From contig JBCDJJ010000066.1 in assembly GCA_038747915.1 (NCBI GenBank), forward strand, positions 1-20,775: 20,775 nucleotides of DNA, read 5' to 3'. Below the pieces are notes generated by a model. That model searched no databases. It saw only the letters and a program-made list of their open reading frames with translations, and was not told where the DNA came from. The translations under genes were made by a program, and so were the position numbers. Below, piece after piece: positions 7,539-15,432 of this stretch. This DNA comes from JBCDAP01 sp038747915 (GTDB lineage Bacteria; Planctomycetota; Phycisphaerae; Phycisphaerales; UBA1924). Position 1 is the stretch's first letter; the number at the start of each line of letters is the position of its first letter.

Positions 7539-10500
7539 ACGATTCGTCTTGCAGCGACCGCAGCGGCGGCACCGAGGTGTACACCGGCCCCTCCTCGGTG
7601 AACCGGCGGAGCCGCCGCTCGCTCCCCACACCGACCGGCCGCAGCGCGAGACCGGCTGAGAACCGGTCCGACGCGGCATCGAAGCTGATCGCGAAGTTCA
7701 CCGTCCACTGCGGAAACCGGCGGGTCATCAGCGCCGAGATGTCGTTGAGCCGGCTTGACTCGAAGGAGTAGCTCGCGTCGAGCCCGACAGCGTACTTGGG
7801 TGTGATCTCGTACCGCGCACCGCCGATCAGTCGACGCGCACCCACCGCGTCGAGATCGCGGTATTCGAAGAAGCTCGAGAAGCCCTCGCCGTGATCGATC
7901 GACGCGCCGATCGTGGTGCGCGAGGCCTCGTTGTCGTCGAGGTCCCAGTCGAGCTGGCCGAGGATGGCGACGGCGTCGGTGAGCTGCATGGCCCAGTCGA
8001 GATCGAAGAAGTCGCCGAGCTGCGACTGCTCGGGCCGCGCCTCGTTGAACGAATGGAAGGGCGACTCGGGGTCGGTGTCATCGGTCGAGAACACGAGGTT
8101 GGCATCGATGAGCAGCCAGTCGACCGAGCGATCGACATCCGGGCCACCGCGCTTGGTCTGCCACGTCTGCCGCACGCCGGCCCGCCACGCGGTGCCGGTG
8201 GCGATCGACTCGACGTTCTCATCGTAGAGCGGCAGGTCTCGCTGCGAGAGGTTGGCCGCGGCGTGCCACACCGTGATCGACGGCTCGATGATGTGGCGGA
8301 TGCGGTCGAGGTCGAAGAGCTCGGATCGGATCGACTCGTCGACCTTCACGATCTCGGTGGCCGCGCGGAAGCCGAGCGCACCCCACGCCCGGTGGTTGTC
8401 CTCCTCGATGCCCGAGCCGCCGATGTCCGCGATGTCCTGGTCGTACACCGTGAACCGGCCCGCCGCGAACGGCACGATGTTCACCGGCCCCGCCCGCAGC
8501 GGCGCGGTGATCTCGTGCCGCGTGTCAACGCGCGTCAGCTCTTCCTCGGTCAGACCCGCGAGCCGCAGGCGCGTGCCGACCGGCGTGTCCGGGTCGACAC
8601 CGAACGATTCGACCGCTTCGTCCGGATCAAAGAAGCCCAACTCGAAGGGTGTGCGCTCGTGGAACCGCAGCCCGTACCGGCCGACCGCGGCGTGGGCCGT
8701 ATAGCTGAACAGACCGAGCAAATCGTGACCGACGATGTCCCACCGACCCTCGGGCAGACGCTCGGTGTTGTAGCCGCGCGACTGCAGCAGGTACTCGTTG
8801 GCGATGAAGTCGTTGAGGTTGCCGCGGCCCTGCGCGGTGAACATCTGGCTCTGGTCGGTGTACCGCACGAACAGGCTGGTCGCGTACTCGCGGCGGGTCT
8901 CGGCATCACGCGGGAAGAACGCCTCGACGAAGGCCACGTCCGACAGATAGCCGATCTCCGCGAAGACCGACCAGTTGTCGTTCACAAACCACGCGTTGTC
9001 CGCGAGGATCATGCCGCGGTTCTCGTTGTCGCGCTCGATCTCTTCACCGGTTGAGAAGCGGTCCTCGCCGCTGTCGTTGATGAAGTAGGTGTCGATCGTG
9101 CCCTGGAAGTCATCGTTGGACCATCCGACATCGAGCCCGGCCCCGATGCCGCGCTCGAGGAAGCCGTCGAGGATCAGGTCGGCCGAGGCGCCCTCCGGCG
9201 GGTCGGCGCCGAACAGCGGGTACAGGTCGAAGCGACCCGTGATCACGTTGTCACCCGCGCGGTTGCCGTAGGCGATCTCCTTGATGATCGACGGCCGGAC
9301 CTCGCCCTTCACCTGCGGCACGCCGAACACCGTGGTGTCGCCCGCGCGGAAGCGGACACCCCGCGCATCGACCAGCGTGCGCGTGCGCTCCGGCGCTTCC
9401 ACCCGCGTGACCGTCACATCGCTCGCGCCGATCGAGAAGTGCGGCTCGGCGAACGCCACGTTCGACAGCACCGCCTTCTCCGCGGTCCACTGATCGCTCG
9501 CCAGCTGACGGATTGCATCGGCTCGCACGTAGAGAGGCAGCCCGCGCGACTCGTCGTACGTCCAGAAGACCGCGTCGAGCGCCACCGCCCGCTCGGTGCG
9601 CGGGTCGTAGAAAATCCGCGAGCCGCGCAGCGTGTAGTCGCCGTTCGTCGCGATCACCTCGCCCTCGAGATAGATGCCCGCGATGTCGTCGGACGAGCCA
9701 CCGGGCCGCAAGGCGCCGTCGCCTTCGAGGAACATCACCGCTCGTGAGGCCGACAGCTCGACGGTACGGCGCGGACCGAACCCGTCGGAGTCGAGCTCGT
9801 GCTGCGCGTTGATCCCGCCGAGCAGCACCACCGCCGACGAGCCATCCTCGAACGTGGCCGACTCGACCGACGGCGCGTAGGCCGTGAACACACCCCCCGC
9901 TGCAAACTCGATCGGGAGTCGATCCGCCGGACCGACGTCGACCGTGCGCGGATCGGGGAACAGCTCCTCGATGGGCCGCGCCACGATCGGCTCGTACGGG
10001 ACCATCGGCGGCACCGCGATCGGCTCGACACGCGCCCCGGGAGGATCCGACGCAAGCCCCGTCAACTCCTCGAGCAGGCGAATCAACCGCGCCTCGCCCT
10101 CCTCGATGAACAGCACATCGGTCTCCGACTCGCCGGGCCGGCCGATGATCAGCGAGTCGATCATGAGCGACGGGTCGGGCTCGACCAGCACCGCTGTCAC
10201 GAGCACACGCTCACCCTCCTGCGTCACCGCGGTCGGCGAGATCGTCGGCGTGCGCAGATCGTCGAAGTACACCGCGATCTGCTCGCCCTCCACCACCGAG
10301 CCGTCGGGCTGACGCAGCGAGATCGGCTCGAGCCACACCACCGCCCGATCCCCCACGAACACGCTCTGCCCGATGCTCACACGCACATCCCGCTCGAGCA
10401 GCAGGCGATCGGCGTTGCCGAACGTCCAGGTCCATCCCCGGCGAGCCGAGAGCGAGAGCGGGTTCCGACGCGGCGGGGCCGCGAGGTCGACACCGCCGAA

Positions 10501-10623
10501 GTCCTGCCCGTCGAACCGTGAAGGTGGCGGCTCGTCCGGAGATTGAGCCAGGCAGGGCTCCGCCGCGGCCACCACACCGAGGCACACAGCGAGCAAGCGC
10601 GCGACGCGGAGGAGGAGCGGCAT
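7513..10623 (-). CDS. lptD: LptD-like outer-membrane LPS-assembly protein
   Basis: A 1036-residue exported protein that best resembles LptD (OstA/Imp), the outer-membrane barrel that inserts lipopolysaccharide into the outer leaflet. It starts with a signal peptide (hydrophobic 1-20, likely cleavage after CLA near 26). A periplasmic OstA/LptA-like region follows (about 65-430), with alternating beta-strand patterns such as YTLRGSRIFYDPRTERAVA (330-348). The rest is beta-barrel-like with many aromatic girdle residues, including IGYLSDVAFVEAFF (557-570), similar to the LptD SDxxFLxxF block. E. coli LptD has 784 residues; this one is longer, with a C-terminal tail. No cysteine occurs after the signal peptide, so the disulfides needed by E. 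coli LptD cannot form. A different OstA-type barrel is the main alternative. No lptE or surA is adjacent. Confidence 0.75.
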   Translation of the reverse strand: MPLLLRVARLLAVCLGVVAAAEPCLAQSPDEPPPSRFDGQDFGGVDLAAPPRRNPLSLSARRGWTWTFGNADRLLLERDVRVSIGQSVFVGDRAVVWLEPISLRQPDGSVVEGEQIAVYFDDLRTPTISPTAVTQEGERVLVTAVLVEPDPSLMIDSLIIGRPGESETDVLFIEEGEARLIRLLEELTGLASDPPGARVEPIAVPPMVPYEPIVARPIEELFPDPRTVDVGPADRLPIEFAAGGVFTAYAPSVESATFEDGSSAVVLLGGINAQHELDSDGFGPRRTVELSASRAVMFLEGDGALRPGGSSDDIAGIYLEGEVIATNGDYTLRGSRIFYDPRTERAVALDAVFWTYDESRGLPLYVRADAIRQLASDQWTAEKAVLSNVAFAEPHFSIGASDVTVTRVEAPERTRTLVDARGVRFRAGDTTVFGVPQVKGEVRPSIIKEIAYGNRAGDNVITGRFDLYPLFGADPPEGASADLILDGFLERGIGAGLDVGWSNDDFQGTIDTYFINDSGEDRFSTGEEIERDNENRGMILADNAWFVNDNWSVFAEIGYLSDVAFVEAFFPRDAETRREYATSLFVRYTDQSQMFTAQGRGNLNDFIANEYLLQSRGYNTERLPEGRWDIVGHDLLGLFSYTAHAAVGRYGLRFHERTPFELGFFDPDEAVESFGVDPDTPVGTRLRLAGLTEEELTRVDTRHEITAPLRAGPVNIVPFAAGRFTVYDQDIADIGGSGIEEDNHRAWGALGFRAATEIVKVDESIRSELFDLDRIRHIIEPSITVWHAAANLSQRDLPLYDENVESIATGTAWRAGVRQTWQTKRGGPDVDRSVDWLLIDANLVFSTDDTDPESPFHSFNEARPEQSQLGDFFDLDWAMQLTDAVAILGQLDWDLDDNEASRTTIGASIDHGEGFSSFFEYRDLDAVGARRLIGGARYEITPKYAVGLDASYSFESSRLNDISALMTRRFPQWTVNFAISFDAASDRFSAGLALRPVGVGSERRLRRFTEEGPVYTSVPPLRSLQDESFTWGPLAN

Positions 10624-10629
10624 GCCCCT

Positions 10630-10658
10630 AAGTTAGCGAAGGTTCACTTCCGGAACAA
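10630..10658 (-). promoter_or_regulatory. lptD: Possible promoter of the LptD-like gene
   Basis: On the minus strand a -35-like TTGTTC (10653-10658) and a -10-like TAACTT (10630-10635) are 17 bases apart. Transcription would then start close to the ATG at 10623, giving a leaderless or nearly leaderless mRNA; no well-spaced Shine-Dalgarno site is present. Both boxes are imperfect. Confidence 0.25.
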
Positions 10659-10665
10659 TGTGAAC
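10642..10665. promoter_or_regulatory. Inverted repeat over the putative lptD -35 box, possible operator
   Basis: GTTCAC (10642-10647) and its exact reverse complement GTGAAC (10660-10665) are separated by 12 bases and surround the putative -35 box. This geometry suits a dimeric regulator. No regulator is known from the window. Confidence 0.25.
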
Positions 10666-10677
10666 TGTGAGCCGCGC

Positions 10678-10694
10678 ACCGCGGATGCCGCGGT
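10678..10694. other. Perfect GC-rich hairpin in the hmgA-lptD spacer
   Basis: ACCGCGG (10678-10684) and CCGCGGT (10688-10694) form a 7-bp stem around a three-base loop. No T-tract follows on either strand, so a rho-independent terminator is not supported. The 221-base spacer 10624-10844 otherwise holds only the second hairpin, the putative lptD promoter and the inverted repeat listed separately. Confidence 0.4.
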
Positions 10695-10741
10695 ACCCGC
10701 CGCAGGCGAGAACCACGCGGCGCCTTCAGGGTCGTCGATCT

Positions 10742-10764
10742 GGCTTCTCGCTTCGCGAGTAGCC
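10742..10764. terminator. Hairpin downstream of the homogentisate dioxygenase gene
   Basis: GGCT-T-CTCGC, loop TTC, GCGAG-T-AGCC pairs along 10742-10764 with one T-T mismatch. It lies about 80 bases past the hmgA stop and could end that transcript, but it lacks a T-run, so it is at best a weak or factor-dependent terminator. Confidence 0.25.
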
Positions 10765-10844
10765 GGGCACCCATGCAACCTGTTGGATCGGCTCAGGCCA
10801 CCGCGCGCTCACTCAGGATCTCGCTTCTGGACGTGCCGCACCTT

Positions 10845-12236
10845 TCAACCGGCGGCGGCCTCATCGCCGAGCACGAGCCGTGCGGGTACTCCGGGCGACT
10901 CGATGAGTTCGGCGTTGCCGGCCGGGTGCACCGGGAACTTTGCGTGCCCGTTGAGACGAGCCGCGGCGGCGCCGTTCGTGGAGCCGCCCGCGCCCGCTGC
11001 ACCGGGGAAATGCTCGCCCTGCCAGCTCGCAGGGTACGCCGCGTCATCGAGTTCCAGCGCCGCCTGCGTCATGAACAGCGGGCGGAACGTGTCGACCATC
11101 ACGGCCAGCTCCTCGGTCCGCGCGTGCGGCATCGACGCCTCGACCGTCCCCGGGTGCGGGCCGTGCGGGATGCCCTGCGGGTGGCACGTCAGCGAGCCCA
11201 CCTCGATGCCATTGCGCGAACCGAAGTTGCCCTCGACGTAGTACAGCACCTCGTCCGAGTCGATGTTCGAGTGGTTGTACGGCACCTTGATCGCCCGCGG
11301 GTGGTAGTCGAGCTGCCGCGGGCAGAACGAGCAGATCACGATGTTGTGCGCCTCGAACGTCTGATGGATCGGCGGTGGCATGTGAAGCTCGCCGGTGATC
11401 GGCGAGAAATCCCCAATATTGAAGATGTACGGGTAGTAGCACCCGTCCCACCCGACCACATCCAGCGGGTGGTAGTGGTAGGTGTACGTATGCACCGTGT
11501 GCAGCGCCTTGATGCGCACCTCGAACTCGCCGGCCTCGTCGACGGTCAGCGGGAGCTCGTCCGTCGACTCGGGCGTCCGCAGATCGCGCTCGCAGTACGG
11601 CGCGTGCTCGAGGAACTGGCTCGTGCTCTTGGAGAGGTACCGCGGCGGCGGCGCGATGTGGCTCGCGTTGCACGTCTCCACACACAGGAACTTGCCGAAG
11701 GGCATCTGCTCGCGCGACAGGCCCGCGGGCCGATCGGCATCGGACAGCTCGTCGAACGCGATCTCGTAGATCGTGCCCTTCGGCAGCACGATGTAGTCGT
11801 GCGGACCGAACCGCAGAGTGCCGAACATCGTCCGGCACACCCCCGAGCCAAAGTGGATGAACAGGCACTCGTCGCCCTGCCCGTTCTTGTAGTGGTAGCT
11901 CGTCCGCCCCTCACCGGGGTTGCACACGCTCAGCTCGACATCGGCATTGCCCATCAGGATGACACGACCGGTGATCGGATCGCCCTGCGGCCGCATCGGC
12001 GCCGACTTGAGGTGCCGCATCCGCATCACATCCTGCTCGACGTACTCCGGCTTGGTCGAGTAGACCGCCTCCCACCCGCTCACCTGCGTCGGCGGGTGGA
12101 TGTGGTAGAGCGTGCTGCTCGGCCCGACGAAGCCCTCGGTGCCGAATAGCTCCTCGGAGTAGAACGCCCCATCGGGGCGGCGGAAGATCGTGTGACGTTT
12201 CTTTGGGATCGTGCCGAGACGGGTGTAAAAAGGCAT
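10845..12236 (-). CDS. hmgA: Homogentisate 1,2-dioxygenase
   Basis: A 463-residue Fe(II) dioxygenase of the cupin-fold homogentisate dioxygenase family, which opens the ring of homogentisate to maleylacetoacetate in tyrosine/phenylalanine breakdown. The start MPFYTRLGTIPKKRH is typical of a bacterial branch of the family, and GGAGG five bases before ATG 12236 fixes it over the upstream ATG at 12293. The iron site is recognisable: His322 in PYNHSNIDSDEV, Asp328 or Glu329 as the carboxylate, and His358 in GIPHGPHPG, matching human His335/Glu341/His371. Ungapped alignment puts Asp328 under the human glutamate. Residues 409-430 are a Gly/Ala-rich stretch, followed by a short C-terminal tail. No fumarylacetoacetase or maleylacetoacetate isomerase gene is adjacent, so the pathway must be completed elsewhere. 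Confidence 0.9.
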   Translation of the reverse strand: MPFYTRLGTIPKKRHTIFRRPDGAFYSEELFGTEGFVGPSSTLYHIHPPTQVSGWEAVYSTKPEYVEQDVMRMRHLKSAPMRPQGDPITGRVILMGNADVELSVCNPGEGRTSYHYKNGQGDECLFIHFGSGVCRTMFGTLRFGPHDYIVLPKGTIYEIAFDELSDADRPAGLSREQMPFGKFLCVETCNASHIAPPPRYLSKSTSQFLEHAPYCERDLRTPESTDELPLTVDEAGEFEVRIKALHTVHTYTYHYHPLDVVGWDGCYYPYIFNIGDFSPITGELHMPPPIHQTFEAHNIVICSFCPRQLDYHPRAIKVPYNHSNIDSDEVLYYVEGNFGSRNGIEVGSLTCHPQGIPHGPHPGTVEASMPHARTEELAVMVDTFRPLFMTQAALELDDAAYPASWQGEHFPGAAGAGGSTNGAAAARLNGHAKFPVHPAGNAELIESPGVPARLVLGDEAAAG

Positions 12237-12241
12237 GATCG

Positions 12242-12308
12242 CCTCCGTTTGCCTGGTGTTCGCGTACTCGCTCGGCACGATTGTACGCACCAACAGCCCA
12301 CCGCCGAA
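12242..12308 (-). promoter_or_regulatory. hmgA: Putative promoter, inverted repeat and Shine-Dalgarno site of hmgA
   Basis: On the minus strand TACAAT (12280-12285) resembles a -10 box and TTCGGC (12303-12308), 17 bases upstream, a poor -35 box. An inverted repeat GCGTAC (12262-12267) / GTACGC (12283-12288) with a 15-base spacer covers the -10 box and could be an operator. GGAGG (12242-12246) is a strong ribosome binding site. Confidence 0.35.
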
Positions 12309-12364
12309 GACCGTGCCGAAACCCAGGATGCGGCCCGCTCACCGAGTTCTGGCCCGGTGCCCGC

Positions 12365-13537
12365 TCACGCCACGCCCAGCAGGATCTCCATCGTCCGCTG
12401 ATCGAGCCGCTCGTAGGGCAGGGGCTTGGCTGCGAGCTTCGCCCGATCGAACGCCTGGGCGTGCAACGCCTTGGCGTTCCTGGCCGAGTAGCTCCCCACG
12501 AGATCGTCCATCGCCTTCTTCGCGCGGTGGATGGTCTTGAGGCAGTCCTTCACCACCGGGTCCGCCTTCCACTGCTTCGCCTTCTCCTTGAGGATCAGGT
12601 AGGTCCGCATCGAGCCGCGGGCAAACTCGATCACATCGTCGCGGTCGGACGTGCGGTAGGCGTGGCTGTCGAAGTGCTTCATCCCCGCGTACCGGTGTTC
12701 CTCGAGCAGCTTCACGAGGAAGAAGCAGTGCTTGATGCTCGCGCTGCCGAAGCGAAAGTCCTGGTCGTACCGCCCGAACTCCTGGTCGTTCAGATCGATG
12801 TGGAAAAGCTTGCCCGCGCCGAGCGCCTGCGCCACACCGTGGGTGAAGTTCAGGCCCGCCATGTGCTCGTGCGCCACCTCGGGATTCACGCCGACCATCT
12901 CCGGATGGTCGAGCGTCGTGATGAACGCCAGGTAGTGCCCCGTCGTGGGGTAGTAGATGTGCCCGCGCGGCTCGTTGGGCTTGGCCTCGAGCGCGAACGT
13001 GTAGTCGTACCCCTTGTCCATCGAGTACCGGCACAAGAAGTTGATCGCGGCCCGGAACCGCGCATCGGCCTCGACCGGGTCCTTCGCAGCGTCGACCTCC
13101 GCCCCCTCGCGCCCACCCCAGAACACGTAGACCTTCGCACCGAACTCGGCGCCCAGATCCATCGCTCGCATGGTTTTATGCACCGCGTACGCGCGGATCT
13201 CCGCGTCGTTGCTGGTGAATGCGCCGTCCTTGAACACCGGGTCACCAAACAGATTCGTCGTTGCCATCGGCACTTTGAGCTTGTGGCGCTTGAGGGCCGC
13301 CGAGAAGTCCTTTTTGATCGCGGCTGCCTCCGCGTCGGTCGCGTCGATCGGGATCAGGTCGTTGTCGTGGAAGTTCACGCCGTGCACACCGCCCACCTCG
13401 CCGAGCAGATCCACGATCTCGGCCGGCGTGAGCACGGCCCTCGTCGGCTCTCCGAAGGGGTCGCGACCGGGGTGCCCCACGGTCCACAGACCGAAGGTGA
13501 ACTTGTCCTTGGGCGTCGGGGTGAAGGCGTCTGGCAT
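12365..13537 (-). CDS. xylA: Xylose isomerase
   Basis: A 390-residue xylose isomerase of the shorter, Streptomyces-like class, converting D-xylose to D-xylulose with two divalent metal ions in a TIM barrel. Active-site residues all fall three positions after the Streptomyces numbering: His57 and Asp60 (FHDND), Trp20, Trp140 (FWGGREG), Glu184 and Lys186 (EAKPNEPRG), Glu220 and His223 (NPEVAHEH), Asp248, Asp258 and Asp260 (HIDLNDQ to RYDQDF) and Asp290. The start at 13537 is supported by AGGAG seven bases upstream (13545-13549). The xylulokinase gene lies upstream on the same strand, but the 212-base gap carries an inverted repeat pair that may separate expression of the two genes. Hmga follows 128 bases downstream with its own likely promoter. 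Confidence 0.96.
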   Translation of the reverse strand: MPDAFTPTPKDKFTFGLWTVGHPGRDPFGEPTRAVLTPAEIVDLLGEVGGVHGVNFHDNDLIPIDATDAEAAAIKKDFSAALKRHKLKVPMATTNLFGDPVFKDGAFTSNDAEIRAYAVHKTMRAMDLGAEFGAKVYVFWGGREGAEVDAAKDPVEADARFRAAINFLCRYSMDKGYDYTFALEAKPNEPRGHIYYPTTGHYLAFITTLDHPEMVGVNPEVAHEHMAGLNFTHGVAQALGAGKLFHIDLNDQEFGRYDQDFRFGSASIKHCFFLVKLLEEHRYAGMKHFDSHAYRTSDRDDVIEFARGSMRTYLILKEKAKQWKADPVVKDCLKTIHRAKKAMDDLVGSYSARNAKALHAQAFDRAKLAAKPLPYERLDQRTMEILLGVA

Positions 13538-13621
13538 CTCGGAGCTCCTGTGTGGGCACGCACCAGCGTGCGCGCCGGTCCATCAACGTAGAGCATCTCG
13601 TACCACCGAGTCCCGTGACCC

Positions 13622-13650
13622 GGTGGTGGGAGCGCCTCGCTCCCACGAAC
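13622..13650 (-). repeat. REP-like palindromic repeat, reverse copy
   Basis: GTGGGAGCG (13626-13634), loop CCT, CGCTCCCAC (13638-13646) form a perfect 9-bp stem. The 29-base unit is the near-exact reverse complement of 66-94. It sits in the xylB-xylA spacer, 33 bases from an oppositely oriented copy. Confidence 0.75.
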
Positions 13651-13679
13651 AGTCGCCCAGAGATCACCGAGATCCAGCC

Positions 13680-13718
13680 GCGGGAGCGAGACGTTCCCGC
13701 CACCGCACCGAGTCACAC
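13680..13718 (+). repeat. REP-like palindromic repeat, forward copy with compensatory change
   Basis: GCGGGAGCG (13680-13688), loop AGA, CGTTCCCGC (13692-13700). The second stem pair is C-G here instead of T-A in the other copies, so both arms changed together and pairing is kept; one G-T wobble is the only imperfection. The flank 13701-13718 resembles the flank of the copy at 66-108. With the reverse copy 33 bases to the left it forms an inverted doublet resembling a BIME. Confidence 0.68.
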
Positions 13719-13749
13719 CAACAGAGGCACATCAATGCACCACAACGCG

Positions 13750-15324
13750 TCAGCCCGAGCCGCTCGCCACCGCCGACTGGCGGTGCATCGTCTCTCGGAG
13801 CGTCTCGTAGAGTGACGCGTAGATCGCCCGCGGCTCGGCGTACCGAGGCGCCTCCGCGCCGGGCTCGCGCGTCTCCGCCACGCGGATGGTCGCCGAGCAC
13901 GCCTCCGCCACGTTCGGCCATACCCCCGCAGCCACGCCGCCGAGCAGTGCCCCACCGAACGCAGGCCCCTCCTCGGCCTCGAGGCTCACCACCGGCGCCG
14001 CGTACACATCCGCCTGCACCTGTCGCCACGCCTCGCTCTTGTTCCCCCCGCCCGAAAGGCGAACCGACTCGATCGGCACGCCCATCCCCCGCACGATCTC
14101 GAGCATCTGCCCCATGCCGAAGGTCACCCCCTCGATCACCGCGCGGATCAGATGACCGCGGCCGTGCCGCCCCGTCAGCCCGATCCAACCGCCCCGTGCT
14201 GCCGGGTCCGGGTGCGGGCACCGCTCGCCTGTCAGATACGGCAGGAAGGCCAGCCCCTCGCACCCGGCCGGCGCCGCCTCGGCCTCCGCGAGCAGCTCGT
14301 CGAACGCCATACCCGGCGCGATCGTCTCCCGTGCCCACGCCAGCGCGCCCGCGGCCGACAGCATGCACCCCGTGATCGACCACTCGCCCGACCCACGCAC
14401 ATCACCCGTCGCGCTACACATTGTGTGTACCCGCCCCGCGGGCGAACCGGCTGCCCCCACATCCTTCATCGGGTGCGGAGCGTGCGCATAGATCACGCCC
14501 GATGTGCCGAGCGACGCCAGCACCATCCCCGGCTCCGCCACGCCCGCGCCCACCGCGCCAGCTTGGTTGTCACCGGCGCCCGCTGCAACCACCGCGCCTT
14601 CACTAAGCCCGAGCTGCCCTGCACCCCAGGCCGTGAGCCGCCCCGCCGGTGCTGCCGACTCGACTACATCGGGAAAATGCTCCCTCGCCATGCCGAGCGC
14701 GGCGATCACATCATCCGCCCACGTCCGCGCGACCGGGTCAAACACGAGCGTCCCGGCGCAGTCACTCACATCGCCGAACAGCTCGCCCGTCATGCACAGC
14801 CGCACATAGTCCTTCGGCAGGCACACCGCTGTGACCCGCGCCGCCAACTCGGGCTCGTGCTCGATGAACCACAGGATCTTCGGTGCGGTGAACCCGGTGA
14901 GCGCCGCGTTCCCGACGCGGTCGACCAGCGCCGCGCGTCCACCGACCGCCTCCTCGATCCGCATGCACTGGGCAGCAGTCCGCTGATCGTTCCACAGCAG
15001 CGCCGGACGGATCGCCTCGATCTCCGCGGAACCTGCTGCGTCCAGGGCCGTCTGATCGAGAAACACCGACCCGTGCATCTGCCCGCTGAACCCGATGCCG
15101 GTCACCGACGCCCCATCGCGTCCGCTCGCTGCAACCGCCTCGCGGACCGCGGCGCACGTCGCCCGCCACCACATGAGCGGCGACTGCTCGGTCCACCCCG
15201 GCTTCGGTTGAAGCAGCTCGTGCGGCGACGAGCCCACGCCCAGCACGCGACCGGCGCCCGGGCCGTCCGCCCCGATCGCCACCGCCTTGGTGCCGCTGGT
15301 CCCGATGTCGATGCCGATCAGCAT
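13750..15324 (-). CDS. xylB: Xylulokinase
   Basis: A 524-residue FGGY-family carbohydrate kinase that phosphorylates D-xylulose to xylulose 5-phosphate for the pentose phosphate pathway. N-terminal FGGY domain: IGIDIGTSGTKA (3-14) binds phosphate, SGQMHG (80-85) and LWNDQRT (110-116) contact the sugar, as in known xylulokinases. The catalytic base is Asp252 in GAGDNQAG. The C-terminal domain has LTGERCPHPDP and SGGGNKSEAWRQ, the usual nucleotide-site motifs. ATG 15324 is chosen because homology begins at once and GGGAG lies eight bases upstream (15333-15337); ATG at 15372 would add 16 unrelated residues. The order xylB then xylA is the reverse of the common xylAB order. No xylose transporter or XylR is seen. 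Confidence 0.94.
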   Translation of the reverse strand: MLIGIDIGTSGTKAVAIGADGPGAGRVLGVGSSPHELLQPKPGWTEQSPLMWWRATCAAVREAVAASGRDGASVTGIGFSGQMHGSVFLDQTALDAAGSAEIEAIRPALLWNDQRTAAQCMRIEEAVGGRAALVDRVGNAALTGFTAPKILWFIEHEPELAARVTAVCLPKDYVRLCMTGELFGDVSDCAGTLVFDPVARTWADDVIAALGMAREHFPDVVESAAPAGRLTAWGAGQLGLSEGAVVAAGAGDNQAGAVGAGVAEPGMVLASLGTSGVIYAHAPHPMKDVGAAGSPAGRVHTMCSATGDVRGSGEWSITGCMLSAAGALAWARETIAPGMAFDELLAEAEAAPAGCEGLAFLPYLTGERCPHPDPAARGGWIGLTGRHGRGHLIRAVIEGVTFGMGQMLEIVRGMGVPIESVRLSGGGNKSEAWRQVQADVYAAPVVSLEAEEGPAFGGALLGGVAAGVWPNVAEACSATIRVAETREPGAEAPRYAEPRAIYASLYETLRETMHRQSAVASGSG

Positions 15325-15370
15325 GGTGCGCACTCCCGCAGGGTGGGGCGAGCAGCCTACGGCAACCAGC

Positions 15371-15387
15371 ACATCACATCACATCAC
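15371..15387. repeat. Short tandem repeat of ACATC
   Basis: The pentamer ACATC is repeated three times plus two bases, 46 bases upstream of the xylulokinase start. It is small and may be chance, but length changes here could affect spacing in the xylB upstream region. Confidence 0.45.
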
Positions 15388-15389
15388 GA

Positions 15390-15419
15390 TTGCCCGCCAC
15401 GCGAGTGCGCGAGGGGCAA
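15390..15419 (-). terminator. Possible terminator hairpin after the PEP-CTERM-like gene
   Basis: TTGCCC (15390-15395) pairs with GGGCAA (15414-15419) and inner GCG/CGC bases can extend the stem. It sits 14-43 bases after the stop of the minus-strand gene ending at 15433. There is no T-run, so support is weak. Confidence 0.25.
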
Positions 15420-15432
15420 CATTCGCAGTCGA

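Noticed and set aside
10540..10623. Lipoprotein signal (LAVC) in the LptD-like leader
   Set aside because: The residue after Cys14 leads into further hydrophobic sequence and a better signal peptidase I site lies near residue 26; the start also lacks a clear lipobox spacing.
15371..15387. CRISPR or long tandem array
   Set aside because: Only three pentamer units; no repeat-spacer pattern exists anywhere in the window.
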